A DNA stretch of 64,000 nucleotides from JAJKIP01 sp037200685 (GTDB lineage: Bacteria; Bacteroidota; Bacteroidia; Chitinophagales; Chitinophagaceae): the NCBI GenBank assembly GCA_037200685.1, contig JBBCIG010000005.1:124001-188000 (forward strand), given 5' to 3'. Below the pieces are notes generated by a model that saw only the letters and a program-made list of their open reading frames with translations, ran no database searches and was not told the origin of the DNA. Both the position numbers and the translations under genes were made by a program. Shown here one piece after another: positions 26,304 through 39,300 of this stretch; the stretch's first letter is position 1; each line of letters begins with the position of its first letter.

Positions 26304-28943
26304 ATGAAAAAAAATTACATCTATTTCCTGCTGCTGATTACAGCGACTATTATTGGTATAACTAAAAGTAATGCACAAACCTGCACGCCCGACCCCAACG
26401 GCTGCACCGATTACAGCAATGCTTTTTTAAACAGCACTACTGCCGGCACGCTGGAATATGATAACCTGGTATCCACGTTTCATGCTACCGGCGCACGCCG
26501 CAGCGATGGCACATGGATGGTTTGGGGAGAAACTATAGCAAATGATGGCATAAGTAATGTCTTAGTTCCACAACCCATTAATGTTGCCAATTACCCGACG
26601 CTTACCGGCAACGTATTAAAATTTACAGCTAGCAGTATTGGACCGGGTAATGGACAGTATATACTATTAACTACTACAGGTTTGTTTGTATGGGGGCGTG
26701 CTAACGGCCTTTCAATACTAAGCAGTACATTCACCCCCTCCACCGCATTTCAAAAGCTAACAGTAAACGGGCAAACCAACGGGCTTCCCACTGGCGTTAC
26801 TCCTTCACAGATAAAAATGATGTTTGCAACAAATCGTGCGCTTGCCATAGTTACCTGTAGTGGCGCCGGCTATGTGCTTACGCAAACACAAGCCATGCAG
26901 GGAGATGGGGCTGCCGCCAACGCCCTTATCTGGCACCAGGTGTCAACTGCCATCGGTACGCCATTAACGGGAATTAAAGCTATCCGCGGAACTGTCGGTG
27001 GTTTAGTAGCTCTTACCAGTTCCGGTAATGTTTATACCTGGGGTGCGCAAACATATCTTGGCAATAACTCAGCAGAAGGCTCCCTGAGCTTAGCAACTCA
27101 AATGACCTTGCCCACCGGCATTACCGTTAAAATGATTGGTATGACAGCTAATAGTGCTACAACAGCTACATCTTATTATCTGTTGGCTACTAATGGCAAC
27201 ATATATTGTTTGGGTGATAATGCAAATATGCAATTGGGTGATTGGACCACTACTACCCGGTTAACCTGGGTACAACCTTTGCTATCAGCAGCGGGCAGCC
27301 CTATTACCAATATAGCATGGATATCTCCCAATGAACATGGGGGAGGTACCGCCGGATTAGACAGAAGCATTAATGTGCTTACTGCTGCCGGAAGCCTTTA
27401 TGCCTGGGGTGATAATAATTTACAAATGCTTGGCGGTGGTGCCGCTGCTACTATAAACCCCACCCTCAACCCGGGCGGGCTCGCCCCTACAGACATAATC
27501 GTGGCTGTAGCAACCTCCGGGCATTCTACCTTAATATGGAAAAAATGTGTAAGCAATTTTGCCTTTGTAGGGCATAGGATAGCTGGCAGCGCTGCGGATG
27601 GCACTTCAACAAACAACACTGTTGGCTCATATAATTTTACATCAACTTTAAACACTTTTGCTATATGCACCGAACCGGTAATACCTACATTAACCGCCGG
27701 TACAACTACCATTTGCCAGGGGTCTGCTGTTACACTTACACCCAGCCCAACGGGCGGCATCTATAGCGTACTTAGTGCAAATGCGACCTTATCAGGGAAT
27801 ACCGCTACAATAACCAACGTTGACACGGTGCAAATACAATATACCTATACTCCCAGCGGTTGCGCTGTGGTAGACACATTTTATCAAAGCGATTATGGTA
27901 ATTTAAATCCCGGCACTTATCCTGTAGCCGGCGCTACGGTGCTTACAGCGGCCAATGCCGTTTGGCTGGGCGCCAACCCAGCTAATACCGATTGCGTCAC
28001 CAACACCAGTGATAATGCAGATGGCTTTACCATTACCAATGCCAGTAGTGGTGCTGGTACACAGGCAAGCCCATGGATGTTGCGTGGTGGTAACAATTAT
28101 ACATTCCAGGTAACGGTAAATGGTGGCGGCACGGCCAAACCTGTGTATTGGGCGGTGTGGTATGATGTAAATGCTGATGGAGATTTTACCGATGCAGAAG
28201 ATATTTTTCAAACAGGAACCACAACGCATGGTAGCCCTGTTAGTACAACATTTAGTACTACCATACCTATAACCGGTACGGCAGCAGGGGCTGCTTCCGG
28301 AAGAATAAGAGTGTTGGGTGCAGCCATAAACCCCACATTTACCAAAGCCATGAATGGCACAGGCAGTTTTGTAAATGGCGAAGTGGAAGATTATTATGTA
28401 AGCTACCTGTTTCCATTACCGCTTACACTTACAAATTTTACTGTTGCCAGGCAAAACAACCATGCAATATTAAACTGGTCAACTTCTAGTGAACTAAACA
28501 CACAAAGCTTTATCATAGAAAGAAGCACTAACGGCAACAACTATGTTTCTATTGGCACTGTAGCCGCCGCAGGCAACAGCAATACAACACTGCATTACAA
28601 TTTTACAGATAATACTACTGCTGCTGTTAACTATTACCGGTTAAAGATGCTGGATATAGATGGAAAATTTACTTACTCTGAAATAAGGTTGTTGAATTTC
28701 AGCAGTGAAAAAATAATTATTGTTTATCCCAACCCGGCGAAAGATAAATTAACGGTAACAGGTATTGAAGCAGGTATACAGCTAAGGTTGTTGAGCAATA
28801 CTGGTCAGCAAATAATAAGTACAATATCAACAGGGAATACCATGCAGTTGAATATAAAAAAATACCCTGCCGGCGGATACATCTTACAAGTGATGAGCAA
28901 AGATGAAATAATAAAAAATGTGAAAGTGGTTAGGTCCCGATAG
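26304..28943 (+). CDS. RCC1-like propeller / GEVED / T9SS-sorted secreted protein (paralogue)
   Basis: An 879-residue T9SS cargo with the same architecture as the 22036 product and a near-identical mature N-terminus (CTPDPNGCTDYSNAFLNST). Signal peptide 1-24, RCC1-like propeller to about 430 (LTAAGSLYAWGDNNLQML), Ig-like about 445-525, GEVED about 585-700, FN3-like 703-797, sorting domain about 800-879 (VYPNPAKDKLTVTGIEAG). The C-terminus ends VVRSR, and the DNA there (GTCCCGATAGCT) matches half of the palindrome in repeat C copy 3, so the gene end may have been replaced by repeat DNA. No element A was seen directly upstream. Confidence 0.92.
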   Translation: MKKNYIYFLLLITATIIGITKSNAQTCTPDPNGCTDYSNAFLNSTTAGTLEYDNLVSTFHATGARRSDGTWMVWGETIANDGISNVLVPQPINVANYPTLTGNVLKFTASSIGPGNGQYILLTTTGLFVWGRANGLSILSSTFTPSTAFQKLTVNGQTNGLPTGVTPSQIKMMFATNRALAIVTCSGAGYVLTQTQAMQGDGAAANALIWHQVSTAIGTPLTGIKAIRGTVGGLVALTSSGNVYTWGAQTYLGNNSAEGSLSLATQMTLPTGITVKMIGMTANSATTATSYYLLATNGNIYCLGDNANMQLGDWTTTTRLTWVQPLLSAAGSPITNIAWISPNEHGGGTAGLDRSINVLTAAGSLYAWGDNNLQMLGGGAAATINPTLNPGGLAPTDIIVAVATSGHSTLIWKKCVSNFAFVGHRIAGSAADGTSTNNTVGSYNFTSTLNTFAICTEPVIPTLTAGTTTICQGSAVTLTPSPTGGIYSVLSANATLSGNTATITNVDTVQIQYTYTPSGCAVVDTFYQSDYGNLNPGTYPVAGATVLTAANAVWLGANPANTDCVTNTSDNADGFTITNASSGAGTQASPWMLRGGNNYTFQVTVNGGGTAKPVYWAVWYDVNADGDFTDAEDIFQTGTTTHGSPVSTTFSTTIPITGTAAGAASGRIRVLGAAINPTFTKAMNGTGSFVNGEVEDYYVSYLFPLPLTLTNFTVARQNNHAILNWSTSSELNTQSFIIERSTNGNNYVSIGTVAAAGNSNTTLHYNFTDNTTAAVNYYRLKMLDIDGKFTYSEIRLLNFSSEKIIIVYPNPAKDKLTVTGIEAGIQLRLLSNTGQQIISTISTGNTMQLNIKKYPAGGYILQVMSKDEIIKNVKVVRSR

Positions 28944-28989
28944 CTTACTAAAGGGGGAGGCTGCCGTTAATCTTTGCGTGAAAATTAAA

Positions 28990-29062
28990 ATTAGGTGTAC
29001 TTCTATTCTTTTTCGATGATTACTTAAGTTCCGTTACAATTATTGCTTGTTTCTTGTACAGG
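28990..29062 (+). promoter_or_regulatory. Element A, copy 2
   Basis: TTCTATTCTTTTTCGATG, then ATTACTTAAG and the tail CAATTATTGCTTGTTTCTTG. It matches the right part of copies at 46360 and 21412; the left palindrome arm is lost. It precedes a worn reading frame (29072) and the 29322 gene. Confidence 0.6.
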
Positions 29063-29071
29063 AAAATTTTT

Positions 29072-29287
29072 GTGAAAAGTAAATTAAGCGCTCAAAAAGC
29101 ATAACAGGATGCAGACAAAGCGGAAATAAGTACAGTTTGAACAGTATAAAATAAACAGGAAGCAACACTAAGTACATAATAAGCTGAACAAAGTTCAGGG
29201 CAAGCAGAACGGGATGCCGCTAAAGCTGAACTAAGTATTTATAAAACAAATAGGGATGCAGTGCAAACAGCAGGAAGTGCGGTATAA
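29072..29287 (+). pseudogene. Worn alanine/lysine-rich coding remnant
   Basis: From a GTG, one frame runs 71 codons with six in-frame stops (including a double stop), yet reads like a coiled-coil repeat between them: DADKAEISTV, KQEATLST, then QAERDAAKAELSIYK and TNRDAVQTAGSAV before the last stop. The codon pattern suggests a former gene damaged by point mutations. No family recognised; a non-coding repeat is the alternative. Confidence 0.35.
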
Positions 29288-29321
29288 ACAATCGATTTTT
29301 AAACAAAATAAAAACTAAAAA

Positions 29322-29678
29322 ATGGGACGCAGAAAATTAGAACGTCTTAAAGACATCGACAAAGCCAATAGCAGGCTTGCCGCTTTAAAAAGTATCGACC
29401 CCGCTCTTGACCTGGGTAATGGCTTGACAGTGGCTGGTTATGCCGCCGAGGTTAATACGTTTAACCAGCAGTTAAATCAATATAACACGGCATTGAGTGT
29501 AGTAGATGACAAGTATAATACATGTCTCCTCAGCCTTGCAAACATACAGGACTGGAATGAACGCATGCTGGCAGGCGTCGCCAGCAAGTATGGCAAAAAA
29601 AGCAGCGAGTATGAAATGGCTGGCGGCACCCGTAAACCAGAACGTAGAAAAGGAAATGTAAAACCAGCGAAGAGTTAA
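29322..29678 (+). CDS. Small cytoplasmic hypothetical protein conserved in Bacteroidota
   Basis: A 118-residue protein with no signal peptide, mostly helical, with a basic end (RKPERRKGNVKPAKS). The pattern resembles a small Bacteroidota hypothetical family that I recall only vaguely: basic start MGRRKLERL, central VAGYAAEVNTFNQQLNQYN, then LANIQDWNERMLAGVASKYG and EYEMAGGTRK. Function unknown. It is the only non-secreted gene in the middle of the block, and a good terminator follows about 140 bp later. Confidence 0.75.
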   Translation: MGRRKLERLKDIDKANSRLAALKSIDPALDLGNGLTVAGYAAEVNTFNQQLNQYNTALSVVDDKYNTCLLSLANIQDWNERMLAGVASKYGKKSSEYEMAGGTRKPERRKGNVKPAKS

Positions 29679-29818
29679 ATAGGGGAGACTGCAGCTGCCG
29701 GGTTGAAAAAGTATAAATTTTTATTTTACGCAAAGACGTAACGTTTATAAGTCGTAAAGAGCGATTAAAAAACCAGGGTATTTTTTTTGTTAACCCCTTC
29801 GCTGATATTCCTGATAGT

Positions 29819-29862
29819 ATGCGATCACTTGCAGTTTACTGCGGCTGATCGCATTATTTTTT
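29819..29862 (+). terminator. Intrinsic terminator
   Basis: ATGCGATCA pairs with TGATCGCAT, with an inner GCAG/CTGC stem, followed by a T-run. It ends the 29322 unit, just ahead of element A copy 3. Confidence 0.85.
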
Positions 29863-29910
29863 ATCCACTTTATTAAAAAATTAAAAACTTCTCATTGATT
29901 TTTTCGTCCT

Positions 29911-29990
29911 GCAAAAAAAATAGAAAGAATTCTATACTTTTTAGATTGTTATCCAACAAATATTCGGCATTCATATTATTCCTTTACATC
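29911..29990 (+). promoter_or_regulatory. Element A, copy 3
   Basis: AAATAGAAAGAATTCTAT, ACTTTTTAGATTGTTATCC, then CGGCATTCATATTATTCC and TTTACATC. One of the best-preserved copies, with a perfect TAGAA/TTCTA palindrome. It begins the leader of the 3442-residue protein. Confidence 0.8.
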
Positions 29991-30319
29991 GTCAGATTCT
30001 AAAACCAGTTAACCTTTTGAAAAATTCAATCATAAACCTTATCCAATGCATACTTATCTTAAATCTTACTTAGGGGTTCTATCTAATTTTTCTCCATTTC
30101 TCCTTCGCGATGATATCAGCAGCAATGGCAAAGCTTTTAATAAATCTATTGAACATTGCATAAGTGCCGCGGAAAAAAATATTTCAAAATGAAAATTGAT
30201 ATAAAATATCAACCGACTAATGCAGTCGGCGAATGGCAAGGGTGAAACCAGTTGCTTTAAAATTGAGGGCCCTTTGATTCCTCATTCCCGATTAAATCAT
30301 GAACCATTAAACCGAAACA
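29991..30319 (+). other. Long leader of the giant gene, with tiny frames
   Basis: A 329-bp leader. It contains TCCATTTCTCCTTCGCGATG near 30095, perhaps a relic of element B. A 48-codon frame (30046-30192, starting MHTYLKSYLGVLSN) overlaps an 18-codon frame (30189-30245, starting MKIDIKYQ) by ATGA. The latter contains a hairpin CCGACT/AGTCGG. Coding status unproven. Confidence 0.35.
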
Positions 30320-33300
30320 ATGAAAACTAAATCCAACCTGTTCCCGGCTGCTTTTATTCGTTTTTTTACAGTTTTAATTTTTTTAGTAACCACTTCGCTG
30401 GCACATGCCACTGGTTTTACAGTAACCAATGGTAACAACGCCGGCGCCGGCTCTTTACGCCAGGCAATACTGGATGCAAATGCAGATGCAGCCGCTCCGC
30501 ATACGATAACATTTACGTATGCAGGGGTAATTAATATTACGGCATCGCTGCCCACTATTACCCGGCAGGTAACCATTGATGGTGGCAGTACCATTACACT
30601 TAGCGCACCGGGAGGAGATAATGCTGTTGCAATAATTGTATTAGGCGCAGGCGCAGATAATTCCATTATCCGCAATATGGCTATTCGTAATACCGGCCTG
30701 GAAGGCGTTTTGCTTACCGTTGCCTTAACCGGCATTACGGTAGATAATGTAACCGTGAGCCAGACAGCCGCCAACTATTTAAACTATGGTTTGCGTGCAG
30801 CCGGTGCTGTTACCAACCTTACAGTTAAAAATTTTGTGGTTACCCAATTGCAGGATAAACTCTATGGAATACGTATTATGGGAGCGGCTACAAATGTAAT
30901 GATTGACGGATACAATATATCTGCCGGCAGCGGCCAATCGGGTGCAGGAGTTTTTTTTGATGCAGCCGTAAATGGCCTGACTGTAAAGAACAGTACCATT
31001 GATATGGACGACCCGGCTACAACTGATGACGGTGATTATGGTATTTATTTTAAAGCCGCGGTAAACAATTTAACGGTTGACAATTGTATTTTCAAAAGCA
31101 ATGAAATAGCCTCGCTGTATTTTTACTCCGGCGCCCTTACCAATGTTTCCGTTATCAATTCTAAATTTTATAATACAGCAGGGTACACACAGCACAGTGA
31201 TATTCTCACTTCTGTCAATACCACCATCAGCAACTTTACAGCAAATAATAACATTTTTGATGCCGACCAGCTTAACACTACGGACGATGCCGATTATGGA
31301 ATATATTTTAATTCATCTTCCGTACAAAGCGCCACTATTACCAATAATACATTTAATGAGTATGATGCAGACGCCATCTTCTTCTACGGAACTGTATACA
31401 ATTTTGATAATATTTTAATCAAGGGAAATACATTTACCAAAAACGGGAATGGCTCCAACGGACAGGGCGGCATTTATATTTTTGCCAGGAACAACACTTC
31501 CGACGGCGGCCCGGTATTAATAACAGAAAATACTTTTTCGGAAAGCAACGGCAATGCCATTTTGATTCACAGTGGCAGTACAACTTCTTATGTGCTTCCC
31601 AATTTTACCATCAGTAAAAATATTATTTATAATACCAAAACTGCTTATGGTGTTATACGTCCGCAATATGTAAACAATGTTGTTATCACACAAAACAGCA
31701 TTTATGGTAATGCAGGGGCCGGTATAGAACTCACCACTAATGGCAATTGCAAATACGAAAATACACTGGCGCCTGTTATTAATTCATCTGCCGAAACCGC
31801 TGCAGGTATATACGATGTAAATATAACATTGCCTGCCGCCTGCGGTAGCGGCAATTGTTCTGTGGAAGTGTTTTCAACACCAGCAGGCACTCCGGGCATC
31901 GGTGGCCAGCATTACGTGGTTACCAAAACAGGTTTATCTGCGGGCGTGCAAACAATGACCGGCATTACCGGGGCTTTTCCTGAAATAACAGCAGCGCCTT
32001 ACGGCGTTTGGACAATTACCTATAAAGTAAATAATACCTGTGGCACATCTGAATTCAGTAATAAAAAAGCAATTAAGGTAAATGGCCCGGCAGGTGTTAG
32101 CAATGGCATTTCCGTTTGGTTGCGCAGCGATGAAATAACAGTAAATAATGCAGACCCCACAGCCTCGGGGCTAACCATAACCGGCTGGGATGAATTCAGC
32201 GGCAGCGGTTCACCATCTGCCAGCACCATTGTAAACGACCCACGTACAAAGCTGAACGGAATTAATTTTAATCCCGTAGCAGATATGGATAATGATGTGA
32301 TAAGGGGAGGATTAGCGAATTCTTCTACCTGGCTTGCTACTCCTGCTTTTACATCGGTAGCCGTATTTAATCCTTTATCTATAACAGCAGCGGGTGACAG
32401 GTATTATACTTTGTTTTCCCAGGCTGGCCAGGATTATACTACAAATGCAGCATCTCTTGAATTTTACAAGCCGGCTGCTTCAACTGTTCAGACTTACCGG
32501 GGCAATGCTTTGTTAAACCCGGCTATATCCGGTATTGTAGAAGACAGGCCCGGCGTTTTTACTTCTGCTACCACTGCTACCGACCATACACTATATTATA
32601 ATGGAGCAAGCAAAGGCACGGCTGCTTATAATAAAGGAAATCTCGCCGTGAGCCAATGGTTTATAGGCGGCGGCTATACCACCGGATGGACCAGCGCCTC
32701 CGAAACAGATTTTGCAGAAGTGTTTACATACAACCGTACATTGACTGCTATTGAATTGCAGAAAGTGCAATCATACATGGCATTGAAATATGCCATTCCT
32801 ATGAAACAAAATTATGTATTAAGCAGCGGCACCCAGGTTTGGGATGTAACAGCCAATGCAACATATAGTAAAGAAATAGGTGCATTGGTAAAAGATAATG
32901 TATCGGTGCTTCATCAAAAACAGGCAAAAGCATTTCATACAGATGAAGTATTGACTGTTGCATTAGGCAGCGCCATCGCACCTGCCAATAATAATAATAC
33001 AGCAACAATTACCAACGACCTTTCGGTATTTATGTGGGGTAATGACAGTACAGCCACCACCTACACACAGGCATTTACCGCAGGTACATATAGTACGCTG
33101 CGCATGCCAAGGGTATGGAAAGTGCAAAAGATAAATTGGGCAGACCAGAATATCATCATGCAGGTAACCGGCTCCAAAGCGAATAATTATTTATTAATAA
33201 GCAGTGACCCAACGTTTGCAACCATTACACAGGAGTTGCCGCTAACTGCCACAGGCACCATCACTTTATCATCTTCTTTATTTACCAATGGTATTTATTT

Positions 33301-36300
33301 TACGTTTGGTCGCCATCAAAAAGCGCCGGGTGGTGTAGCGCCGGGCTTAAGTGTTTGGGTAAAAGCAGATGAAGGGGCAAACCTTACGGGAACAAATATA
33401 ACCACTTGGGAAGACCAGGGTCCTTCACAAAGGATATGGACTCTATCAGGTACCAATGCAACTCCATGGATAAGTTCTTCTATCAATTATAATCCTGCCG
33501 TGCAGTTTGCTACTAATTATTTTACATATCCACAGTTCACACAATCCTTTACCGCAGGCGAAATTTTTTCTACGCAATCATCGGGTATAAATAATGTTGT
33601 TTCCTTCCCATGGCAATTAGGCGGCAGCAGCGGCGCTACAGGAGTGGTTTATCGCTATACAGATAATAATATGTACCTGCATTTTGGTACCAATGCCCGC
33701 CGTCAATTCTCCTATGCTCCAAAAGACCTTTCCCTGCCCGCTATATTAAATGTAAGCAGCGCTGCCAATTTATGGACAGCTTCGCTGGATGCAAAAACAT
33801 ATTCAACGGCGGCTTATGCTACCAGCTTTGCACAGGCATTAACCCTTAATTACATTGGCGCAGGTCATAACTCTGCGTTCAACGGTTTACTGCCGGAAGT
33901 AATTGAATACAACCGTAAATTAAGTGCAACAGAGCGGCAACAGGTAAATACTTATTTAGCCATACGCTATGGTATCACATTAGACCAAACATCTGCTTAC
34001 GATTATCTCGCCAGCGATGGAACAACCACCATGTGGAAAGCATCGGACAATGGCGTTTATAAAAATAATATCGCCGGTATCGGCAGAGATGACATCGGTT
34101 CATTACACCAGAAACAAAGCCGCAGCATTAATACGGCAGGCAGCGGTAATTTAATTGCCGTTGCAAATGGAACAACACTGGCTGTAAGCAATGATGCCAA
34201 TACAGACAGTGTAGATAATAATAAATCATTTTTAACATGGGGCGATAATGCAGGTGCTGTTACTTATACTACTCCCGTAACGGCTAATAATGTTACACTG
34301 CGTATGCCCCGTGTATGGAAAGCCGATAAAACCAATTGGGCAAGCGGCAACATCACCATTAAATTATTCGCTGGGGTTACTAATACCTATTTGCTTATCA
34401 GCAATACCGATGGCACATTTGCAACCATTGACCAGGAACTGGCAATGAATACAGACAGCACTATCACTATCAACAGTGACTTATTGCCCGATGGCGCTTT
34501 CTTTACTTTCGGTAAACAATTAAAAGGGCCGGGCTATGTTAATTCCGGCATCACACTTTGGTTGCGTGCAGATGATAATGTTTCTACAGTTGACCATTGG
34601 GGTGATTACAGCGGCAATGATAATGATGCCTTGCAGGCTACAGCAGCCAGCCAGCCTGTATTTACAGCGCCTTCAGTGAATTTTAATCCTGCTTTTGATT
34701 TTGATGGTTCTGCTGATTACATGGATATTGTTTCCAATGCAGGCATCAGCGGTACCAATCAATTTACAGTAGTAACCGTGCAGATGAGAAATTCTGTAGG
34801 TGGCAACGATGCAATGCTTTCACAACAGGGAATTGCTACCAATACTTTTTCAAGCTTCTTTGCCAATACGAATCAATATGCCATTACTGCTACAAATACA
34901 GGTGCATTCGTCAGCACAACTACCTATCCAACAGCAAACATACCATTCCTGAATGCAACAACAAGAGGGGCAGCCAACCTGTTCAGCCTTTACAGGAACG
35001 GCGCTCCTGATGGTACAGGAACCGGGGCATATAATTTCCTTTCACTCGGGCTCCGGGTAGGTAACCGTGGCGCCTCGGGGGATATGCCTTTTGATGGTCA
35101 CATTAATGAAGAAATAGTTTACAACAGAACATTAACTGCTCCTGAATTGCAGCAGGTAAATTCTTATCTCGCATTAAAATATGGTATTACGCTTAACAGC
35201 GGCGGTACTGATTATATTGCTACAGATGGTACAACCAAAATGTGGACCGTTGCAAAAAATGGTATTTATAAAAATAATATTGCCGGTATCGGCCGTGATG
35301 ATAAAACAGATTTATACCAAAAACAATCAAGGTCATCCAACGATACATTAATAACAATAGCGGCAGGTGCTTCGGTAGCGGCTACCAATCAGGCAAACGC
35401 TTCATCACTGGATGAAATGTCTTTCTTTACCTGGGCTGATAATAACCTGGCAACAACCTATACTGTACCGGTAAGCAGCACGGCAAATGCTACATTCCGT
35501 ATGCCCCGTGTATGGAAAGTGGACAGGACAAACTGGAACGACCAGGATATTACGGTAAAAGTATTACCGGGCGGCGACCGCTATTTATTGGTAAATACAA
35601 CTGACCCGACATTTGGTGCAGGTACATTGGAGTTTGCAATAACACCCGCTACTTATTCAACAACATTAAATTCTTCTAATATTCCTGATGGCGCTTATTT
35701 CACCATTGCCACCAAAATAGTTGGACCGGCTTGTGTAAATGCAGGTATCGTTGCATGGCTGCGTTCAGATTATGCAGCCGCAGCAGATAGCTGGGTTGAC
35801 TTTAGCGGTAACCAAATCAATGCCACACAAACTACTGTTGCAAACCAGCCTTTAGCAGTAGATGGCGGGTTAAATTATAATACAGCATTAAAATTTGATG
35901 GTGTTGCGGATTATTTACAAATACCGCAGGCAGCCATCACCGGTAAGTTCCCTGCAGGTAATGCAGCAAGAACAATTATTGGTGTGGGTAATCCTTTATC
36001 TGCTATTGCCTATCAAACGGTATTTACTTATGGAACCGCTACAGCCAACCAAGCCAGCGGTCTCTTGTCCCTGGCACAGGTTGGGGTTTTTGAAGCAAGC
36101 GGTCCTGCTAATAATATAATTGGAACGGCTAATTCATTTTTAGCAAATAAATCAACTATCATTTCCGGTCGCTATGTAGGTGGCGGCAATACATTGGCTT
36201 CTTTGTATGTAAACAGCCTTACGGCAAATGCATCAGGCAACCGCAACTGGGCTACTACATTATCTGCACAGGGTTCGCAAATAGGCAAGTATGTAGGTAG

Positions 36301-39300
36301 TACAAATTACTGGAATGGAAATATAGGCGAAGTAATTGTTTATAACAGGAATCTTACCGACCCCGAATTTCAAAGAGTAAGTTCTTATCTCGGTTTAAAA
36401 TATGGTATTACACTTGACCAAACTATTGCTACCGATTATATCGCCAGCAATGGAACAACGATGATGTGGAAAGCATCGGATAATACAGGATACAACAAAC
36501 GCATTACCGGTATCGGTCGTGATGATTGCACTAACCTGTATCAAAAACAAAGTTTAAGTGTAGATACAGGTATTGTGGCAATGGCGATAGGCGATGCGGT
36601 ACAAACAAGTAATACAGCAAATACCAACAGCATTGCAAACAACGATTCTTATTTTGTATTTGCCGATAATGGATTATCTGCACAATACAATGTAAATATA
36701 TCCGGCAGCACTGATTTTACTGCCCGCATGTCCAGGATATGGAAAGTAGATAAAACAAATTGGGCGGATGCAGCCGTAACATTTAAGCTAACCGGCGGTT
36801 CAGATAAAATATATATGCTGGTAAGTACCGATGCCATTTTTGATGCAACGGATGCTGCTTATCAACTGGACGCATTTGGTAATACAGGTATAACTACCGA
36901 CCAAATTCCTGATGGAGCTTATTTCACTTTTGCAAAATTATTGCTGGGACCCGGTTATGTAAATACTGGTGTGCAGCTTTGGTTGCGGGCAGATGATAAT
37001 GTATCTGCTGCCGACACATGGTATGATTACAGTGGTAATGATAATGATGCAACGCAGGCGACAGCGGCTAACCAGCCGGTACTTACTGCTGCTGTTACCA
37101 ATTATAACCCGGGTTTTGTTTTTGATGGCACCAATGATAATATGACGCTTGACATTACAAAAATGCCTGCGGGTACTGTTGCCAGAACGTTGATAGGTGT
37201 AGGCACACCGGGTATTGTAACAGGTACTCATTATATGATGGGATGGGGTACAGCAGCTACCAGCCAGCATACCTCTTTAATGAATTTAGGTACCACAGGC
37301 TTTTTAGGAGGATACAGTGATGACGTTACTTCCGCCGGTTTAGCAGTTGCCAATACGCCGGAAGAAATGTTTGGAACATGGGCAGGCACAGCCGGCGCCG
37401 CTAACTTATACAGTAAAATGAAACTGCTGTCAGGTCCAACCAATAAATCATGGAACACAGGCGCAACCGGCGCAGTTATCGGAAGCAGGGTTCCTGCAGG
37501 TACAGAAACATGGAATGGTTCTTTAGTAGAAGCAGTTGTTTATAACAGGGCTGTTACTACTGCAGAGAGACAAAGAATAACTTCTTACCTCGCTACAAAA
37601 TATGGTTATACCATTGACCAAACCACGCCGAATGATTATGTAGCTACAGATTGGAACGGCGCTACAGGTACTAAATACTGGGATGCTACCGCCAATGCTG
37701 CATATAAAAATAATATAACCGGTATTGGGCGTGATGATAAAACAGCGCAATACCAACGCCAAAGCCGCAGTGTGAATACAGCAAACTTTGGTAACATGGT
37801 AGCAATCGGATTAACAGGTATTGCCGCTACCAACCAGGCTAATACAAATACATTTACCAGTGACCTTAGTTTCCTTGTATGGGGAGATGATGCTGCAGTT
37901 GGTACAAAACAAACAGAATACCCTGCATCACTTAATGCAAGTGGTTGCAGCAAAATAACCCGCCTGCAAAGAGAATGGAAAGTGCAGAAAACAGGAAACG
38001 TAAGTGATTTGCAAATGCAGTTCTTCCTGGCAGGCCAGGTGCCTAACAGTACCGGGCAAAGTGATTTGAAATTATTGATAGATGATGATAATGATTTCAG
38101 CAATGGCGGAACTACAATTATTGATGCAGCTGCTTATGATGCAACCACACAAACGGTAACATTCAGCGGGGTTGATTTTACCAGCGTACAATACTTTACA
38201 CTGGTAATAGATTTAACCAACCAGGGGCCCGGTGGTGTGTTAACGAACTTGAATATGTGGTACAGGGCAGATAAAGCTGTAACTACTGGAACAGGTGTAA
38301 GCCTTTGGGCAGACCAAAGCGCATCTGCAAAAGATGTAACACAGGCAACAACAACTTCACAACCGGTTTATAATTCAGCAAGCAACCTGATAAACTTTAA
38401 TCCCAATTTAAGTTTTGATGGAACAAATGATGTGTTGGCAAATGCTGCCGTGAGCCATAGCGCTGCTGCAAGTGGTGAAGATATTTTTGCAGTGGTATTG
38501 CCGAATGCAGTAGCCGGTACCCAGAATGTTGTTGGATTAGGTACTGTTGCCAATACAAACAACACAACAGAATCAAGATATACTGCTAACAAGGTAGAAT
38601 ACGGAGCAGGCGCAGGATTTGCTTCTATTACAAATGCTGCTACATCTAATGGCATTGTGCAGATTGCAAATGCTAACCGCACTGGTGCAGGTGCCGCCAA
38701 TCTGTTATTGAATGGTACATCGGTTGTGAGTGGTACGCTGTCTGTCTTCAATACATTTAACCAGTTAAATATCGGCTCAAGAAGATTTGCTGCTGCTAAT
38801 AGCCAGTTCTTTAACGGGCAGATAGCGGAAGTAGCTATTTATAACCGCCAGTTAAGTTTAACTGAACGGCAGGAAGTGGCAAGTTATTTCGCCATCAAAT
38901 ACGGCATCACGTTGCCGCATAATTATTTGGACGCTTCGGCTAATGTATTGTGGAGTATCGCCACTAATACAGGATATAATAATAACATCACCGGCATCGG
39001 CCGTGATGATTGCAGTGGATTGCATCAGAAAGAATCGAAGAGTGTAAACACTGCGGAAGCATTGGTAACATTGGGCAACCAGGCAAGTATTGCAACAAGC
39101 AATGCCACCAATACCAACAGCATGAATAATAATACAGCGCTGTTGACCGGTGATAATAATGCTAACAGAACAGTATGGACAGCAACCGGTGCTCCAACAA
39201 ACAGGCAACGCATTGCCCGTACCTGGCGAGTGCAGGAAACAAATGCTGTAAGCACAGTAACAGTACAAGTGCCTGCAAACAGCAGCGCACTTACTGTAAA

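Noticed and set aside
30307..30774. Long open frames antisense to the giant cargo gene and others (for example 36938-37270, 37636-38103, 38858-39268)
   Set aside because: Explained by biased codon use of Thr/Asn/Gly/Ala-rich beta proteins; no starts, signals or domains of their own.
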